From Psychromonas sp. 14N.309.X.WAT.B.A12 (GTDB lineage Bacteria; Pseudomonadota; Gammaproteobacteria; Enterobacterales; Psychromonadaceae): a DNA stretch of 34,801 nucleotides. The number at the start of each line of letters is the position of its first letter. Position 1 is the first letter of the stretch. The stretch covers positions 1 to 34,801 of the forward strand of contig NZ_JAPNXS010000010.1 in NCBI RefSeq assembly GCF_030397575.1, given 5' to 3'. Below the pieces are notes generated by a model, which worked only from the letters and a program-made list of their open reading frames with translations, was not told where the DNA came from and ran no database searches. Both the position numbers and the translations under genes were made by a program. Positions 26,968 to 34,801 of this stretch are shown here, piece by piece.

Positions 26968-27000
26968 CTATCAATGTAAACTATCAATTATTTTGATACT
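26968..27000. promoter_or_regulatory. candidate LysR-type operator upstream of lysR
   Basis: ACTATCAAT-TATT-TTGATACT (26980-27000) contains ATC-N9-GAT and matches the operator in front of focA-CBS at most positions. Another CTATCAA half-site lies at 26968-26974, 13 bases away. The site is about 40-57 bases upstream of the lysR ATG, fitting autoregulation. Confidence 0.55.
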
Positions 27001-27041
27001 TGATATGAAACAAGTTATACCAATTGTTTTTTACTAAAAAT

Positions 27042-27067
27042 AAAAAAGGCTGCAAAGCAGCCTTTTA
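27042..27067 (-). terminator. intrinsic terminator of luxS
   Basis: Minus strand AAAAGGCTGC, loop TTT, GCAGCCTTTT, followed by more T's: a 10-bp perfect stem 26 bases after the luxS stop. It insulates lysR from luxS transcription. Confidence 0.92.
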
Positions 27068-27092
27068 GATGATGAATGGTTAATCAGTTGAA

Positions 27093-27602
27093 TTACAATG
27101 CTTGTAATTGTGCTTCTGATAAAGAGATATCGTCATTTTTGTTTACACCAACACCCGCATCAATGATTGCTTGTGCAATATCTTTTGCTTCTTCAAGTGA
27201 GTGCATTGCATAGGTACCACATTGGTATTCATTCAACTCAGGTATCTCATTTTGATCGGCAACGTTTAATACGTCTTGCATCGCTGCCAACCAAGCTTTA
27301 CCTACTTGATCTTCACTTGGTGCGCCGATCAGGCTCATGTAAAAACCTGTGCGACAACCCATTGGTGAAATATCAATGATCTCTACTGTATCGCTATTTA
27401 AGTGATCACGCATAAACCCAGCATAAAGGTGCTCAAGTGTATGAATCCCCTTCTCTGATAAAATATCCTTATTAGGAGCGGTAAAGCGTAGGTCAAAGAC
27501 AGTAATAGTATCTTTGCTTGGCGTTTGCATTGTTTTAGCAATACGCACAGCAGGTGCTTTCATGATCGTATGATCAACGGTAAAGCTATCTAATAATGGC
27601 AT
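27093..27602 (-). CDS. luxS: S-ribosylhomocysteine lyase
   Basis: A 169-residue metalloenzyme that splits S-ribosylhomocysteine into homocysteine and DPD, the precursor of autoinducer AI-2. The metal ligands are in place: HTLEH (His54, His58, with catalytic Glu57) and Cys128 in YQCGT; the catalytic Cys83 is in GCRTGFY. AAAGGAAAG precedes the ATG. It lies next to gshA with a lipoprotein gene between, as I recall from Vibrio. Confidence 0.98.
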   Translation of the reverse strand: MPLLDSFTVDHTIMKAPAVRIAKTMQTPSKDTITVFDLRFTAPNKDILSEKGIHTLEHLYAGFMRDHLNSDTVEIIDISPMGCRTGFYMSLIGAPSEDQVGKAWLAAMQDVLNVADQNEIPELNEYQCGTYAMHSLEEAKDIAQAIIDAGVGVNKNDDISLSEAQLQAL

Positions 27603-27658
27603 GGTCTTTCCTTTTTACTAAGTGACGTGTTTTATTTAATAAGTTTAATTTAAGCCTG

Positions 27659-28273
27659 TTATGTGAAGAATAAACGCCATAACCAGCTTGAATCTAAATT
27701 TTCTTGGCAACCTCTTAACTGTGTTGCATAACGCTTGGAACGAGCATCAACTTTTTTCGATACATTAATCAACCAAGCTTTTTGGTTATAGGTTTTATTC
27801 TTATAACCGGTCCAGCCTTCATGATAATTCAAATATTGGTTATATGCATCCCACTTCGATATACCGTTTATTTTATGGGTTTTATTAGTAAACCATCCCA
27901 TAAAATCGATAGCATCACCAAAGTCGTCTCGATCCGACCAACTGTTACCAGATTCTTTTTGGTAATCCCCCCACGCAGCGTCACGTGCTTGAGCATAACC
28001 ATAGGCATCACTCACTCGTCCAATCGGAATAAACCAAAAGTACTCCATTGGTGGAGCGGCATCATGTTTAAAGCTACTTTCTTGATACATCATAGCCATA
28101 GGCACATGAATAGGCGTACCCCAACGTTCATTCATCTCTTTAGAGGCGGAGTACCAGTCACGATATTCAAAAAAGATATCACAAATATTTTCTGGGTTTT
28201 CAGGAGGAGCTGTAGAGCAAGCCATTAACGATATAGGGACAAGTAAAATACTTAATTTTTTAACTAAATACAT
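27659..28273 (-). CDS. lipoprotein with lytic-transglycosylase (SLT)-like fold
   Basis: A 204-residue predicted lipoprotein: basic N-terminus, hydrophobic stretch and lipobox LMAC with Cys19. PMAMMYQESSFKHDA (Glu65) followed by SDAYGYAQARDAAW (88-101) resembles the catalytic Glu and GxxGLMQ region of SLT-type peptidoglycan lyases, and a Tyr-rich YLNYHEGWTGY follows. Homologs between gshA and luxS are usually left hypothetical. It may trim peptidoglycan from the outer membrane's inner face; activity is inferred only. It ends 56 bases before luxS. Confidence 0.75.
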   Translation of the reverse strand: MYLVKKLSILLVPISLMACSTAPPENPENICDIFFEYRDWYSASKEMNERWGTPIHVPMAMMYQESSFKHDAAPPMEYFWFIPIGRVSDAYGYAQARDAAWGDYQKESGNSWSDRDDFGDAIDFMGWFTNKTHKINGISKWDAYNQYLNYHEGWTGYKNKTYNQKAWLINVSKKVDARSKRYATQLRGCQENLDSSWLWRLFFT

Positions 28274-28391
28274 TTGATTTTATTCCCCACTTTACAGTTT
28301 TTTCGCTCATCAAAAGAGTAGAGTTATTGCGCCAGTTCACTAACTTTACAAACTAAGTAACAACGAGGTTAATCGCCATAACACTATGTTT

Positions 28392-28428
28392 AAAAAAGAA
28401 GTAAATAAGTGGCTTTATCTACTTCTTT
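28392..28428 (-). terminator. intrinsic terminator of gshA
   Basis: Minus strand AAAGAAGTA and TACTTCTTT arms (9 bp), extended inside by ATAA/TTAT after one mismatch, followed by a TTTTTT tract. It begins 9 bases after the gshA stop. Confidence 0.8.
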
Positions 28429-28436
28429 AATCTTGG

Positions 28437-30017
28437 CTACTGTTTATTGGCATTAGCAAAATAGTTTGCTAAGAAATCAGGGAAAGACAATGTATCTGCA
28501 TCTTCAATCTGCTTTTGTTTAACAATAGACTGTTGTTTTTGCTCTGCAAACTCTTGGTCAGACCAAATAGTATAAGATTGCTCAGTCAATTCAGCTTTAT
28601 ACTGTTTACTCAACTGTAACGCTAATGAACCATTATCCCCTTGCGTCTGTTTAATACGCTCTAAAATACGTGCTGAACTGGTATTTTCAGGGTGACTGAA
28701 ACGAGGGCTAATATGTCGCATTGCATTTTGGTAGCAGTCATCACTGTTGTTTTTATCTAATAAAACCGCCATTTCCATCAGCTGAGAATTTAACCATTCT
28801 CCCCAACCTGCAATATCTAAAGTTTGCTGTGCAATCTCCAACGTTAACTGTGGATCACGACCACGTGTAACGACTTCATTAAAGTTGCTTGCGCAGGCTT
28901 TATATTCTTGCTGAGATAATTCAGGAGAATCAATGCTTGCACACCAAGTTAGGAATAAGTCTAAGAAATGTACTTGCTCTTTAGTAATGCCTAACTTACA
29001 AAATGGATTAACATCCAACGAACGGATCTCAATATACTCAATACCACGTGCTTTTAGTGCTTGAGATGGCGTTTCATTTGCAGTTTGTACGCGCTTTGCA
29101 CGAATCGATGCGTATAATTCATTTTCAATTTGTAACACATTGTCATTAAGCTGTAAGTACTCACCTTCTTTTACAATTCCCATTTCAGTGAAGCTAGGAT
29201 CTTTCATTGACAAAGCCTTACGCACACTGCTTAAGTAATCATCTAAACTATTATAACAAATGTTTAAGCCTGACTGAGAACTGTTGGTATAGCCTAAATC
29301 ACTTAATCGTAATGAGGTACCGTAAGGTAAATAGATAGTCCCCTTACCCGTTGTTTCGAAAGATAACTTAGTCTCTTTACCTTGTAGAAAAGATTTACAA
29401 ATTGCAGGCGAAGCACCAAATAAATAAGGGATGACCCAACCATAACGTAAGTAGTTACGAATCAAGCCCATATAACCTGCTGATTGTGCAGCTTGGCCTG
29501 TTAAAGGAGAGTTGTGGAGTTTAGCCCAAACATCCCAAAAATCAGCAGGGAGTGAAAAGTTATAATGCACGCCTGAGATAATCTGCATCATACTACCGTA
29601 ACGATTTTTCAAACCTTGACGATAAGTTGTTTTCATTCGACCAATATTAGAAGTACCGAACTGTGCTAATTCAACGTGATCTTCAGTTTGTACATAACAA
29701 GGCATACTCATTGGCCATAAGTATTGCTCACTTGGTAAATTAACAGCCACGTGGTGATGAATATCATTTAAATAATCAAAGAGTTGATCTACACCTTTTG
29801 CAACGGGTGTAATGAACTCTAATAAACTTTCTGCAAAGTCAGTAGTGATCGAGTCATGCGTTAATGCACAACCATAAGCACTTGGGTGCTTCTCCTGAGA
29901 TAACTTTCCGTCTGCATTAACACGTAATGTTTCGCGCTCTATACCGCGACCAAATTCAGTGAGACTTGTAGAGTATTTGCTGAGGATAGTGATACGCTGT
30001 TGAAAATTGTTAGCCAA
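28437..30017 (-). CDS. gshA: glutamate-cysteine ligase
   Basis: A 526-residue enzyme of the proteobacterial GshA type, making gamma-glutamylcysteine, the first step of glutathione synthesis. Characteristic segments are GIERETLRVNADGKLS, DFAESLLEFITPV, MPCYVQTEDHVELAQFGTSNIGRMKTTYRQGLKNRYG, ISGVHYNFSLP and the later YIEIRSLDVNPF. The start is TTG at 30017, with AGGGG (30029-30025) seven bases upstream, a strong site. Same strand as yqaA and the SLT-like lipoprotein gene. Confidence 0.97.
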   Translation of the reverse strand: MANNFQQRITILSKYSTSLTEFGRGIERETLRVNADGKLSQEKHPSAYGCALTHDSITTDFAESLLEFITPVAKGVDQLFDYLNDIHHHVAVNLPSEQYLWPMSMPCYVQTEDHVELAQFGTSNIGRMKTTYRQGLKNRYGSMMQIISGVHYNFSLPADFWDVWAKLHNSPLTGQAAQSAGYMGLIRNYLRYGWVIPYLFGASPAICKSFLQGKETKLSFETTGKGTIYLPYGTSLRLSDLGYTNSSQSGLNICYNSLDDYLSSVRKALSMKDPSFTEMGIVKEGEYLQLNDNVLQIENELYASIRAKRVQTANETPSQALKARGIEYIEIRSLDVNPFCKLGITKEQVHFLDLFLTWCASIDSPELSQQEYKACASNFNEVVTRGRDPQLTLEIAQQTLDIAGWGEWLNSQLMEMAVLLDKNNSDDCYQNAMRHISPRFSHPENTSSARILERIKQTQGDNGSLALQLSKQYKAELTEQSYTIWSDQEFAEQKQQSIVKQKQIEDADTLSFPDFLANYFANANKQ

Positions 30018-30264
30018 AAGTAAGCCCCTGAGTAATTTTTAGAGCGCTAACTTTACCACTGAACTTCATTGAACTAAATAAGGATTTTCTTAAACTAACC
30101 AGTAAAATTCAGAACATGAACATTTGTTCCAATAAAGCCGCTATTTATGGCCTTCTTTATATTATTTTATCTACCGAAAAAAGTATTTCTAATGCTAAAG
30201 AGTATAATTAACATTATCTAACCTCGGTTCTGATTAACGGAAGCGAGACCTTAACTATTCAATA

Positions 30265-30672
30265 TTAAAAAATAAACAACCACATCAAAAATAGATAGCG
30301 AACACTTTTACTCAATACAATATTTAAGAAAGCGGTTGCACGTGGTAACTTTAACCACCCTGCGAATAAACAAATAACGTCACCAATAACCGGTAACCAG
30401 CTTAACAGTAAAGCAGCATTTCCCCACTTTTTACAAAAAGCGAAGGTTTGAGGATACTTTAACGCGGCTTTATCTTGCCCAAACGAAAAATAATAGCCCA
30501 AAAAGTAAGTGGTTACTGCGCCTAGGCTATTACCAAGTGTAACGGCGAAGAAATATCCCCACTTTACACTCAATGTTTGTTTCAGATAATAAACAAACAA
30601 AACTTCTGAGCCACCGGGAAATAACGTCGAAGAGATAAAACCACTACTAAATAGCAGCCAGTAATCATTCAT
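30265..30672 (-). CDS. yqaA: YqaA-family (VTT/SNARE-associated type) inner membrane protein
   Basis: A 135-residue membrane protein. The FPGGSEVLFVYYL and TLGNSLGAVTTYFLGYYF segments and LLSWLPVIGDVICLFAGWLKLP match E. coli YqaA closely and the wider VTT/DedA pattern. I set the start at the ATG at 30672 (AAGG close upstream, GGAG 12 bases upstream). A longer frame from TTG at 30705 would start inside the oadB terminator T-tract with no ribosome-binding site. Adjacent to gshA as in E. coli. Confidence 0.88.
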   Translation of the reverse strand: MNDYWLLFSSGFISSTLFPGGSEVLFVYYLKQTLSVKWGYFFAVTLGNSLGAVTTYFLGYYFSFGQDKAALKYPQTFAFCKKWGNAALLLSWLPVIGDVICLFAGWLKLPRATAFLNIVLSKSVRYLFLMWLFIF

Positions 30673-30703
30673 TAACCTTGATAACTCCAATTGATTAAGC
30701 AAC

Positions 30704-30732
30704 AAAAAAGGCCACTATGATGAAGTGGCCTT
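30704..30732 (-). terminator. intrinsic terminator of the oadGAB operon
   Basis: Minus strand AAGGCCACT (30732-30724), 7-base loop, AGTGGCCTT (30716-30708) with T's to 30704. It lies 29 bases after the oadB stop and ends just before yqaA, which must therefore use read-through or a promoter in the short gap. Confidence 0.92.
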
Positions 30733-30760
30733 AGAGATTAAACTATATTAAGAGAATGTG

Positions 30761-31891
30761 TTAACCAACAATCGCTAACAACACACCTGCTGCAACAGCA
30801 CTACCTAGTACACCTGCAACATTGGGTCCCATGGCATGCATTAATAGGAAATTATGAGGATTAGCTTCTAACCCTACTTTATTCGCTACACGAGCAGCCA
30901 TTGGAACCGCAGAAACACCGGCCGCACCAATTAGAGGATTGATTGGACTTTTCGAGAAACGCCCCATCCCTTTTGCCATTAAGACTCCTGATGCAGTACC
31001 GATTGAAAAGGCAATTGCGCCCAAGCCTAAAATACCCAATGTTTCTAAATTTAAGAACTTATCTGCAGACAGTTTAGAGCCAACGCCTAAGCCTAAGAAA
31101 ATAGTCACAATGTTAATCAGCTCGTTTTGTGCCGTAGAACTTAAACGATCAACCACACCAGATTCACGCATCAAATTACCTAAACAAAACATGCCTACTA
31201 GAGGCGTAGCCGCAGGTAAAAATAGAATGGTCATAAACAATACGGCCAGCGGAAAAATAATTTTTTCCTTCTTACTCACTGGACGTAACTGTTCCATTTT
31301 AATCTCACGCTCTGCAGGTGTTGTTAGCGCACGCATAATTGGCGGTTGGATAATAGGAACCAATGCCATGTATGAATAAGCTGCTACCGCGATTGCGCCC
31401 AATAGATCAGGTGCAAGTTTAGAAGCTAAGAAAATAGCCGTTGGTCCATCAGCCCCACCAATAATGGCAATCGCCGATGCATCCGCTAAGCTAAACTCGA
31501 ATCCAGGCACCAAGTTTAATAAAATAGCGCCAAATAATGTCGCAAAAATACCAAACTGCGCCGCAGCCCCTAAGAACAAAGTCTTAGGATTCGCAATTAG
31601 CGCTCCAAAATCAGTTAAAGCCCCTACACCCATGAAGATGATTAATGGGAAAATCCCTGTTTCAATCCCAATATGGTAAATGTAATAAAGCATGCCACCT
31701 TCATCATTAAAACCAGCATTAGGGATATTCGCTAAAATAGCGCCAAACCCAATAGGTAATAATAATAAAGGTTCAAATTTACGAGCAATGGCTAGGTACA
31801 ATAACAAAGCCCCTACAGCCATCATCACTAACTCAGGCCACTGGAAGTTCGCTATCCCAGTATCTGCCCATAGTGTCATTAATCCATTCAC
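30761..31891 (-). CDS. oadB: oxaloacetate decarboxylase, Na+-pumping beta subunit
   Basis: A 376-residue polytopic membrane protein that decarboxylates carboxybiotin and couples this to Na+ export. It has the family signature [17 protein letters not shown] with the essential Asp, and [47 protein letters not shown]. Length equals the shorter (Vibrio-type) OadB form. It starts 10 bases after oadA and ends before a strong terminator. Confidence 0.96.
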   Translation of the reverse strand: MNGLMTLWADTGIANFQWPELVMMAVGALLLYLAIARKFEPLLLLPIGFGAILANIPNAGFNDEGGMLYYIYHIGIETGIFPLIIFMGVGALTDFGALIANPKTLFLGAAAQFGIFATLFGAILLNLVPGFEFSLADASAIAIIGGADGPTAIFLASKLAPDLLGAIAVAAYSYMALVPIIQPPIMRALTTPAEREIKMEQLRPVSKKEKIIFPLAVLFMTILFLPAATPLVGMFCLGNLMRESGVVDRLSSTAQNELINIVTIFLGLGVGSKLSADKFLNLETLGILGLGAIAFSIGTASGVLMAKGMGRFSKSPINPLIGAAGVSAVPMAARVANKVGLEANPHNFLLMHAMGPNVAGVLGSAVAAGVLLAIVG

Positions 31892-31901
31892 GTTATCTTC
31901 C

Positions 31902-33698
31902 TTAACCTATTAAGAACAATGATTCGCCTACAGTAACCGCATCACCTTCACGGATATTCACTGCTTGTACTGTGCCTGATTTAGGCGCACGTATCTCGGT
32001 TTCCATTTTCATCGCTTCCATGATTAATAAAACGTCACCTTCATTAACCTGATCACCGACCTTCGACAATACTTTAAAAATATTACCCGCTAAAGGTGCC
32101 GGTACATCTTCGCCTTCTCCAGTTGTAGCAACAGGGGCTACTGGAGCCGCACCTGATGTTGTTGCTTGAAGTGCTGCACCATTAGCTTTAACTGGCGCAA
32201 TACCATCAATACTCCCCTCAGGGCCAACTTGTACTGTGTATAATTGACCATCAACAGAAACAGAATAAGCTTCAGGCTCTTTAGCAGCCGATGCAACCAC
32301 CATATCATCAGCACTTGGTACAGGTTCAAAGGCATCTGGATTATTACGGTTTTCTAGGAATTTTAAGCCAATCTCAGGAAATAGCGCAAAGATCAATGCA
32401 TCATCTACTTCATTTTCAGCAATTTTAATGCCTTTCTCTGCCGCTAACTTTTTGAATTCCGCTTCAATAGAGGCCATTTCTGGTGCGATATTATCAGCAG
32501 GGCGACAAGTGATTGCACTTGCCCCATCTAATACTTTCGCTTGCAGTTCAGTATTAACAGGGGCAGGTGTTGAACCATACTCACCTTTTAATACACCAGC
32601 CGTTTCTTTAGTGATGTTTTTGTAGCGTTCACCCATTAATACGTTAATGACTGACTGCGTACCTACAATTTGCGAAGTAGGTGTTACTAATGGAATAAAA
32701 CCAAGATCTTCACGAACACGTGGAATCTCTTTTAATACTTCATCCATTTTATCACCAGCACCTTGCTGTTTAAGCTGGCTTTCCATGTTGGTTAACATGC
32801 CACCCGGTACTTGCGCCAATAAAATACGAGGATCAACCCCTTTTAATTCACCTTCAAATTTAACGTATTTTTTACGTACTTCACGGAAGTAAGATGAGAT
32901 ATCTTCTAATTGATGCAGATCTAAGCCTGTATCACGTGCAGTTCCTTCCACAATTGAAACTAATGTTTCTGTTGGTGAATGGCCGTAAGTCATACTCATT
33001 GATGAGATAGCCGTATCGATAATATCAACACCAGAATCGATCGCTTTTTGTTGTGTTGCAACACTTAGACCAGTGGTTGCGTGACAATGTAATGCTAATG
33101 GAATGTCAGTACAGGCTTTAATTTTTGTTACTAGCTCTTCTGCAACATAAGGCTTTAATAAACCAGCCATATCTTTAATACAGATAGAGTGGGAGCCCAT
33201 ATCCTCAAGGCGTTTTGCCATGTCCACCCAACCATCGATAGTATGCACAGGGCTAGTAGTATATGACAGAGTACCTTGTGCATGTGCACCAACTTCAATT
33301 GCAGATTTAATCGCAGTATCAAAGTTACGAAGATCGTTCATCGCATCAAAAATACGGAAAACATCTACACCATTAGTATGTGCGCGCTCAACAAATTTTT
33401 GCACAACATCGTCAGCATAGTGACGGTAACCTAATAAGTTTTGTGCTCTTAATAACATTTGTTGTGGTGTATTAGGCATCGCAGCTTTGAGTGCGCGAAT
33501 ACGATCCCAAGGATCTTCACCTAAATAACGAATACATGAATCAAAAGTAGCGCCACCCCACGTCTCTAAAGACCAGTAACCTACTTTATCTAGTTTCTCT
33601 GCAATGGGTAGCATATCGTCAATGCGCATGCGTGTTGCAAATAATGATTGGTGTGCATCACGTAACACAACTTCTGTGATTGCTAGAGGCTTAGACAT
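31902..33698 (-). CDS. oadA: oxaloacetate decarboxylase alpha subunit (biotin carrier)
   Basis: A 598-residue cytoplasmic subunit that moves CO2 from oxaloacetate to its biotin. N-terminal carboxyltransferase domain ([28 protein letters not shown]), middle PYC/OadA domain, Ala/Pro-rich linker and C-terminal biotinyl domain with EAMKMETE (Lys564 biotinylated). The ATG at 33698 was chosen: AAAGGAG lies eight bases before it and the protein then starts like known OadA. An upstream in-frame ATG at 33731 overlaps the oadG stop as TAATG and would add 11 residues. Confidence 0.96.
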   Translation of the reverse strand: MSKPLAITEVVLRDAHQSLFATRMRIDDMLPIAEKLDKVGYWSLETWGGATFDSCIRYLGEDPWDRIRALKAAMPNTPQQMLLRAQNLLGYRHYADDVVQKFVERAHTNGVDVFRIFDAMNDLRNFDTAIKSAIEVGAHAQGTLSYTTSPVHTIDGWVDMAKRLEDMGSHSICIKDMAGLLKPYVAEELVTKIKACTDIPLALHCHATTGLSVATQQKAIDSGVDIIDTAISSMSMTYGHSPTETLVSIVEGTARDTGLDLHQLEDISSYFREVRKKYVKFEGELKGVDPRILLAQVPGGMLTNMESQLKQQGAGDKMDEVLKEIPRVREDLGFIPLVTPTSQIVGTQSVINVLMGERYKNITKETAGVLKGEYGSTPAPVNTELQAKVLDGASAITCRPADNIAPEMASIEAEFKKLAAEKGIKIAENEVDDALIFALFPEIGLKFLENRNNPDAFEPVPSADDMVVASAAKEPEAYSVSVDGQLYTVQVGPEGSIDGIAPVKANGAALQATTSGAAPVAPVATTGEGEDVPAPLAGNIFKVLSKVGDQVNEGDVLLIMEAMKMETEIRAPKSGTVQAVNIREGDAVTVGESLFLIG

Positions 33699-33730
33699 AT
33701 TCACTTGCTCCTTTATTAATTTCTTGTCCA

Positions 33731-33985
33731 TTATGCTGATTGTGCTTTACGGTATTGTTGCACTGCTGAAGTAATAGCAGCAATGACTTGTGGGTTAACC
33801 TGAGTGTCACTCGCTGTAGGAACAGCTGGTGCTTTTCTTTGCGGAGTTGCAACAGGTTTATCTGCAGGGATGTATTTCGCCATTAACGTAATACAAATAA
33901 ATAATAACCCTAAAAACAAATAAACAAATGCCATACCAAGACCCAGTAACATTAAAGCAGTAACTAAAGAGCCTGAAATATCCAT
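33731..33985 (-). CDS. oadG: oxaloacetate decarboxylase gamma subunit
   Basis: An 84-residue subunit with one N-terminal TM (about 10-35, [32 protein letters not shown]), a Pro/Ala-rich linker and a polar C-terminus that joins alpha to beta. AAGGATAAGGAT lies upstream of the ATG. First gene of the oadGAB operon. Confidence 0.94.
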   Translation of the reverse strand: MDISGSLVTALMLLGLGMAFVYLFLGLLFICITLMAKYIPADKPVATPQRKAPAVPTASDTQVNPQVIAAITSAVQQYRKAQSA

Positions 33986-34564
33986 AGACGTATCCTTATC
34001 CTTTTATAAATATCCAACTTAACTGCTAACAACTACAAAAGTGAATATTTATTCAATAAATGTATTTTTCATGTTGCAATAAAGTGGACTTTGAATACCT
34101 GCCAGAAAGTGTTCCGATTTAGTAATAATGAATCAACAATAAGTTATTTAATTGAATTAACTTATTAATATATATCACTATTAATAAAATATTATCTGGC
34201 AGCAGTTTATTGTACTGGTTTGACCTATAAAATGAAAGTGAGCGAAGTTGACCAACTAGGCAGAGTTGAGATTTAAAACCCACTATTTAATGTTATTTCT
34301 ATCCATTTTGTGCTTTCAATTTCCTATACAAAACATGACTTAATTTGCAATTAAACTAAATAAACATGCAGCATCACTAAATAAAAAATAGACAGAAAAA
34401 TAAACGGCATAAAAGAACTTAAATAATTTATTAAAAACATCAAAAAGTATAAATAATATAAATAAAGACAGGCAGTTTAATCATAAAGAACAAATGAATT
34501 ATAATTCAAGGTTATTGAATAAATATAATGATAGGTATTAGGGATAACAACATAATCAAAGAAA
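33986..34564. other. intergenic region between oadG and the tRNA-Arg genes
   Basis: A 579-base AT-rich stretch with no supported gene. The oad promoter must lie in the left part, but no clear consensus boxes or FNR/CRP-type sites were recognised. No hairpin terminator for the leftmost tRNA gene was seen between 34450 and 34564, so its transcripts may end in this region by other means. Confidence 0.4.
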
Positions 34565-34641
34565 TGGTGCGGGTGAAGGGATTCGAACCCCTGACCGCCT
34601 GGTTCGTAGCCAGGTACTCTATCCAGCTGAGCTACACCCGC
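34565..34641 (-). tRNA. tRNA-Arg (ACG), copy 1
   Basis: A 77-base tRNA with encoded CCA. The minus strand starts GCGGGTGTAGCTCAGCTGG, the anticodon loop is CTACGAA (anticodon ACG, complement of 34605-34607, read as ICG after deamination), and the T-loop is GTTCGAAT. The copy is identical to the second one. In E. coli arg tRNA genes lie near gshA/yqaA before csrA. Confidence 0.97.
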
Positions 34642-34649
34642 ATTGGTGT

Positions 34650-34674
34650 TTAATATTATTGGGAATAATATTAA
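34650..34674. repeat. perfect 11-bp AT hairpin between the tRNA-Arg genes
   Basis: TTAATATTATT (34650-34660), loop GGG, AATAATATTAA (34664-34674). It starts nine bases upstream of copy 1's 5' end on the minus strand. It might be a processing signal, or it may overlap a TATTAT-like promoter element. Confidence 0.5.
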
Positions 34675-34683
34675 TAAAGCTCT

Positions 34684-34713
34684 AAAAACAAAAAAACTTA
34701 CCTAAGGTAAGCC
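34684..34713 (-). terminator. candidate terminator between the two tRNA-Arg genes
   Basis: Minus strand CTTACC-TTA-GGTAAG (34711-34697), extended by G-T pairs, followed by TTTTTTTGTTTTT. It lies 11 bases after the CCA of copy 2, before copy 1. The stem is short (6 bp plus wobble), so termination may be partial. Confidence 0.55.
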
Positions 34714-34722
34714 TTTAAAGAA

Positions 34723-34799
34723 TGGTGCGGGTGAAGGGATTCGAACCCCTGACCGCCTGGTTCGTAGCCAGGTACTCTATCCAGCTGAGCTACACCCGC
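34723..34799 (-). tRNA. tRNA-Arg (ACG), copy 2
   Basis: A 77-base gene identical to the first copy, with CCA encoded and anticodon ACG (complement of 34763-34765). It ends two bases from the window edge, so further tRNA genes of the cluster may follow outside. The spacer to copy 1 is 81 bases. Confidence 0.97.
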
Positions 34800-34801
34800 C
34801 G

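Noticed and set aside
27782-28228. A 148-codon frame opposite the SLT-like lipoprotein gene.
   Set aside because: It is a shadow frame; the minus-strand gene has a lipobox, Shine-Dalgarno and motif support.
30118-30129. GAACATTTGTTC upstream of gshA, similar to the LexA box of Gram-positive bacteria.
   Set aside because: Gammaproteobacterial LexA uses CTGT-N8-ACAG, and a 5-bp palindrome is expected by chance in a gap of this size.
30673-30705. An N-terminal extension of YqaA from a TTG at 30705.
   Set aside because: The TTG abuts the T-tract of the oadB terminator and has no ribosome-binding site; the ATG at 30672 fits the family better.
33699-33731. An 11-residue N-terminal extension of OadA from the ATG overlapping the oadG stop.
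   Set aside because: The AAAGGAG eight bases before the ATG at 33698 and the family N-terminus support the shorter form, though the TAATG overlap leaves some doubt.

Overview
The window is an AT-rich chromosomal segment of a marine-type gammaproteobacterium. Gene content and order look like Psychromonas or a close relative of Vibrio (Psychromonadaceae/Vibrionales-like). This placement rests on recognised protein families and synteny; no database search was run. No rRNA, CRISPR array, insertion sequence or prophage gene was seen.

Layout, left to right. (1) 1-4592: end of a tRNA-Gly gene with its promoter, orn (minus), then rsgA-psd-ilvA (plus). The orn/tRNA-Gly and rsgA-psd neighbourhoods are the same as in E. 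coli. (2) 4602-8181: accessory stretch with a two-TM potassium-channel-like protein placed directly behind ilvA, an ExbB/TolQ-like protein and a TonB-like protein with no ExbD, and the broken remains of a small exported protein. (3) 8472-14428: parE, yqiA, cpdA, nudF (minus) and divergent tolC, the enterobacterial order but without yqiB. (4) 14498-16403: hldE and a YbaN-family membrane protein. (5) 16983-20577: rplS, trmD, rimM, rpsP and ffh, all minus, with clear promoters and terminators. (6) 20876-24096: ypjD-like CcsA-family protein, endonuclease I and a CorB/YfjD-like CNNM protein. (7) 24451-26943: a two-gene islet, a FocA formate channel fused to a CBS-domain pair, and a convergent LysR regulator. 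(8) 27093-30672: luxS, an SLT-like lipoprotein, gshA and yqaA. (9) 30761-33985: oadG-oadA-oadB, the Na+-pumping oxaloacetate decarboxylase. (10) two identical tRNA-Arg(ACG) genes at the right edge.

Most of the window is conserved housekeeping backbone: translation (rpsP operon, rsgA, tRNAs), protein targeting (ffh), lipids (psd), LPS heptose (hldE), thiol metabolism (gshA, luxS) and export (tolC). The places most worth a second look are accessory insertions in it. The strongest is the FocA-CBS islet. The fused gene keeps a strong internal Shine-Dalgarno and in-frame ATG exactly at the domain junction, so it may make a free CBS protein as well as the fusion. Near-identical LysR-type operators (ATC-N9-GAT) lie in front of both the fusion gene and the lysR gene, and the fusion's terminator lies inside the last codons of lysR. 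Other leads are the ExbB/TonB pair without ExbD, whose TM3 acidic residue appears changed to Gln, and an endonuclease I gene whose signal peptide is complete only if translation starts at an ATT codon.
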